A DNA stretch of 64,000 nt, taken from Allobosea sp. ASV33 (lineage in GTDB: Bacteria; Pseudomonadota; Alphaproteobacteria; Rhizobiales; Beijerinckiaceae). A program made the translations under genes and the position numbers. A model generated the notes under the pieces. It had not been told where the DNA came from and did no database searches. It was given only the letters and a program-made list of their open reading frames with translations. Numbering within the stretch: position 1 is the first letter of the stretch; every line of letters begins with the position of its first letter. Positions 61,771 through 64,000 of this stretch are shown piece after piece. Where the stretch lies: assembly GCF_016428755.1 (NCBI RefSeq), contig NZ_JAELTI010000002.1, forward strand, positions 62,001 through 126,000. The letters are read 5' to 3'.

Positions 61771-62828
61771 GCCAGAACGACGACGACAGCTCCAACCACC
61801 TTGAAGCCGATCCCTTCGCTGACGACGACGCCTTCTTAGCGATGATGAAGGCGCGCATGCCCCAGCGCGGCCAACGCATCGTCGAACGCCTGGAGCGCGT
61901 CAAATCTGTCTACGTGACCTGTGGTCGCGACAAGGCCCTCGCCGACAGCTTCGATGGCTTCATGCGCAACTTCTTTGCACGGCGAGGTTCAGGCCGTGAT
62001 GAGGCGGAGGTATTCTTTGTCACCGGCGAAAGCGGGGCAGGCAAGAGCGCCGCGATTGAGCGTCTTCTATCGCGCGAGCCGTTATTGAAGCCGATCGAGG
62101 GGCCCTTCGGAACGACTTCGCCTTACGTCTCGATCAAACTTCGTGGCTTCACGCATCCGCGCATCGCAGGTCGAAATATCATTTCCGCCGCCGGATACCC
62201 GATCCGCCAGGATACGCAACGGGCAGAAATCTGGGATGTCATGGCGGCCCGGCTCAAGGCCAGGCGGGTTTTTCTGGTCCACATCGACGAAACCCAGCAT
62301 CTGATCAAGCAATCCGCCTCGCAGAAGGAACGCGAGGAACTGGCGAACGCGATCAAGGGCGTCTCCATCGATCGCGATTGGCCGGTGGCTTTCTTGCTTT
62401 CCGGCCTGCCTGGGGTGGCCCAGTTACCGCTCAATGACGAGCAGTTCGAGCGCCGCGGCGGAGCGTTCATCGCTTTCACCGATGTGAAGCTTCCCGAGGA
62501 GCGCAAGCTCGTCACGAAAATTCTCGTCAAGATGTGCGAGGCAGCCGGATTGGGCGTCTCGCGCTTGCTGGAAACCGATCTGCCGGAGCGCCTGGCCCAT
62601 GCCGCTCGGTACCGCTACGCCCGAATATGCCAGATCACTCTCGAGGCCATCCATGCCGCTCTTGCTGCCGACGACGACCCTCACGAGCTGACCCTCACCG
62701 ACTTCGCGAGGGCCTATGCGACCCGCTCCCATGCGCTGGGGCGCGACGACATGAATCCCTTCCTCGTAGATCGGTGGACGGCCCTGAAACCAGGCTCGTT
62801 CCTGATCGACGACACCGACGAGAACTAG
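61767..62828 (+). CDS. tnsC: Transposition AAA+ ATPase TnsC (TniB-like)
   Basis: A 353-residue AAA+ protein. Walker A is VTGESGAGKSAAIE (GESGAGKS about 87-94), Walker B is FLVHIDETQHLI (Asp175, Glu176), and FLLSGLPGVAQL is the sensor-1 region. The N-terminus EADPFADDDAFLAMMKARMP fits the part that meets TnsA/TniQ. In Tn7-like elements it forms a filament on target DNA, recruited by TniQ, and activates TnsB. Three bases separate it from tniQ. Confidence 0.92.
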   Translation: MSQNDDDSSNHLEADPFADDDAFLAMMKARMPQRGQRIVERLERVKSVYVTCGRDKALADSFDGFMRNFFARRGSGRDEAEVFFVTGESGAGKSAAIERLLSREPLLKPIEGPFGTTSPYVSIKLRGFTHPRIAGRNIISAAGYPIRQDTQRAEIWDVMAARLKARRVFLVHIDETQHLIKQSASQKEREELANAIKGVSIDRDWPVAFLLSGLPGVAQLPLNDEQFERRGGAFIAFTDVKLPEERKLVTKILVKMCEAAGLGVSRLLETDLPERLAHAARYRYARICQITLEAIHAALAADDDPHELTLTDFARAYATRSHALGRDDMNPFLVDRWTALKPGSFLIDDTDEN

Positions 62829-62831
62829 GCG

Positions 62832-64000
62832 ATGCCGAGCCACTCGCCGATCCAGCCCTTAGGTTGGGCGCACCCACTCCAGAAGCGAGAACCGGCGAGC
62901 GGATTTGCCTCTCGTCTGGCGGCCCTGAACGGCGTGGACCTTCCCACCTTGATGGTCGACATGGCCATTCCGCAGGCGGATGTCTTCTGCGGCACGGAAG
63001 CTGCGGCGCGCGACATCGCGGCGCTGGGAGGGCTTGGCGCCGCCGACACGGACGAACTGGTCCGCTACACCCCCTTGCGATTGTCCGCAAACGGCTCGAC
63101 CAGGGTGACGACGGAGCATCTCGATAGGGGAACGGTGAGCCGGGCGTTCATTCGCTACTGCCCGCATTGCATCCGGGAAGACATCGAAACGTTCAAGGGA
63201 CCCGAGGCCGCGCGCCCTTGGCAGCGGACTGAGTGGCTGATCGAGAACATCCGAAGCTGTCGGACCCACAACGTCTGGCTCGTCCGCGCCGCCGCGAGCC
63301 GCGGAAGGAGCGCAGCGCCCGACTTCGCCGCGACGATCAGCCTGGCGGCGTTGCCAAACCTGGACACGCTGCTGCGAGACGCCGTTGCCTCCCCGCCTTC
63401 GGCGTTTGAGGACTGGATCGTCGCGCGATTGGATGGAACTCGCGAGCCATCGAACGGGCTCGACGACATGCCATTGCGGGTAGGCATCGATTTCTGCGAA
63501 GCGCTAGGCGTGTCTTCGCTCCACCCTCCCCGCGCAGGTGTCGGAAAGCTTTCGGTGATCGAATGGGCGAGAGCTGCCGAGGAAGGGTTCGGCTTCGCCT
63601 CAGGAGGAGAGAACGGCATCGAAAAACTGCTCTCGCGGCTGGTCGAGCAGCAAAACATGACCCGCGGCCAGATGGGCTTGTTCGACACCTATGGCTATGT
63701 GGTCAGGCGCCTGCAAAGGACCAAAGGCGATCCCGACTACCAGAAGCCACGCTCGGTACTGCGCCGCCATGCCCTTGAAGCTATTCCGCTCGCCCCGGGG
63801 ACCGACGTGCTTGGCGAGATCTTGGATCGCCGTCGCCTCCATACCATCCATACGGCCTCCCTGGAGGCAGGTGTGAACGTCCGAGCAATCCGCACCTTGC
63901 TCGTCAGAAAGGGCCTATATACGGCTGACGAGGCAGCCGATCTCACGAATCACCGCATCAAACTGAGCGTGGAGGAATTCGAGCGCGAAATCCGAAGGCT
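62832..64000 (+). CDS. tniQ: TniQ/TnsD family target-selection protein (partial)
   Basis: Starts at the ATG 62832 and runs off the window, giving 389 codons. The TniQ zinc-finger domain is present: IRYCPHCIREDIETFKGPEA, then PWQRTEWLIENIRSCRTHNV with the Cys/His knuckle. Downstream (RGQMGLFDTYGYVVRRLQRT) it continues into helix-turn-helix-like segments. It recruits TnsC to the target; the length beyond 389 residues suggests a TnsD-like form that reads a specific attachment site, but the end is not visible. Confidence 0.92.
   Translation, partial: MPSHSPIQPLGWAHPLQKREPASGFASRLAALNGVDLPTLMVDMAIPQADVFCGTEAAARDIAALGGLGAADTDELVRYTPLRLSANGSTRVTTEHLDRGTVSRAFIRYCPHCIREDIETFKGPEAARPWQRTEWLIENIRSCRTHNVWLVRAAASRGRSAAPDFAATISLAALPNLDTLLRDAVASPPSAFEDWIVARLDGTREPSNGLDDMPLRVGIDFCEALGVSSLHPPRAGVGKLSVIEWARAAEEGFGFASGGENGIEKLLSRLVEQQNMTRGQMGLFDTYGYVVRRLQRTKGDPDYQKPRSVLRRHALEAIPLAPGTDVLGEILDRRRLHTIHTASLEAGVNVRAIRTLLVRKGLYTADEAADLTNHRIKLSVEEFEREIRR

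Overview
This is high-GC, densely coding chromosomal sequence that looks alphaproteobacterial, most likely Hyphomicrobiales. The supporting features are a GTTC-N7-GTTC SOS box, a prp operon beside a short-chain-acyl regulator of the XRE/IrrE type, paired mesX-mesD methionine genes and a four-subunit sarcosine oxidase. The genus is not identified. I saw no rRNA, tRNA or CRISPR array.

Layout. 1-7 kb, minus strand: a metal-handling cluster (DUF2946-like protein, DJ-1/PfpI protein, YcnI, CopC-CopD fusion, two tandem periplasmic binding proteins, FecCD permease, start of the ATPase). 7.2-11.7 kb, minus strand: nrdAB behind a cobalamin riboswitch; NrdB carries Phe at the radical-Tyr position, as in class Ic enzymes. 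11.7-18 kb: acyl regulator divergent from thioesterase-prpD-prpC-prpB (2-methylcitrate cycle). 18-22 kb: MetR divergent from mesX, mesD and a flavin reductase (folate-independent methionine synthesis). 22-25 kb: a LexA-boxed promoter ahead of two small proteins and a UvrD-family helicase. 25.6-32.2 kb: ABC exporter, medium-chain dehydrogenase, a frameshifted small gene, an SRAP (YedK/HMCES) protein, a RocB-like peptidase and an Lrp regulator.

32.3-39.5 kb is a defence and DNA-processing patch: a C5 DNA methyltransferase, a three-gene ABC-3C conflict system (Mrr-like nuclease effector, middle component, SMC-like ATPase), a DEDD exonuclease with an N-terminal clamp motif, and a tiny membrane protein. 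40-54.9 kb is one long plus-strand catabolic operon: opine-oxidase-like pair, soxBDAG, a PLP C-S lyase-like enzyme, a dipeptide-type transporter without ATPases, purU and a GlxA/AraC regulator. Together they suggest oxidative N-demethylation of an imported N-methyl or opine-like substrate, with one-carbon units passing through tetrahydrofolate.

54.9-58.4 kb holds an XRE repressor divergent from three genes ending in a soluble FtsH-like AAA+ metalloprotease; I regard this as the best candidate for an undescribed system. 58.7-64 kb is the core of a Tn7-like transposon (tnsA-tnsB-tnsC-tniQ, running off the window). Its tnsA frame has no usable start codon upstream of its catalytic glutamate.
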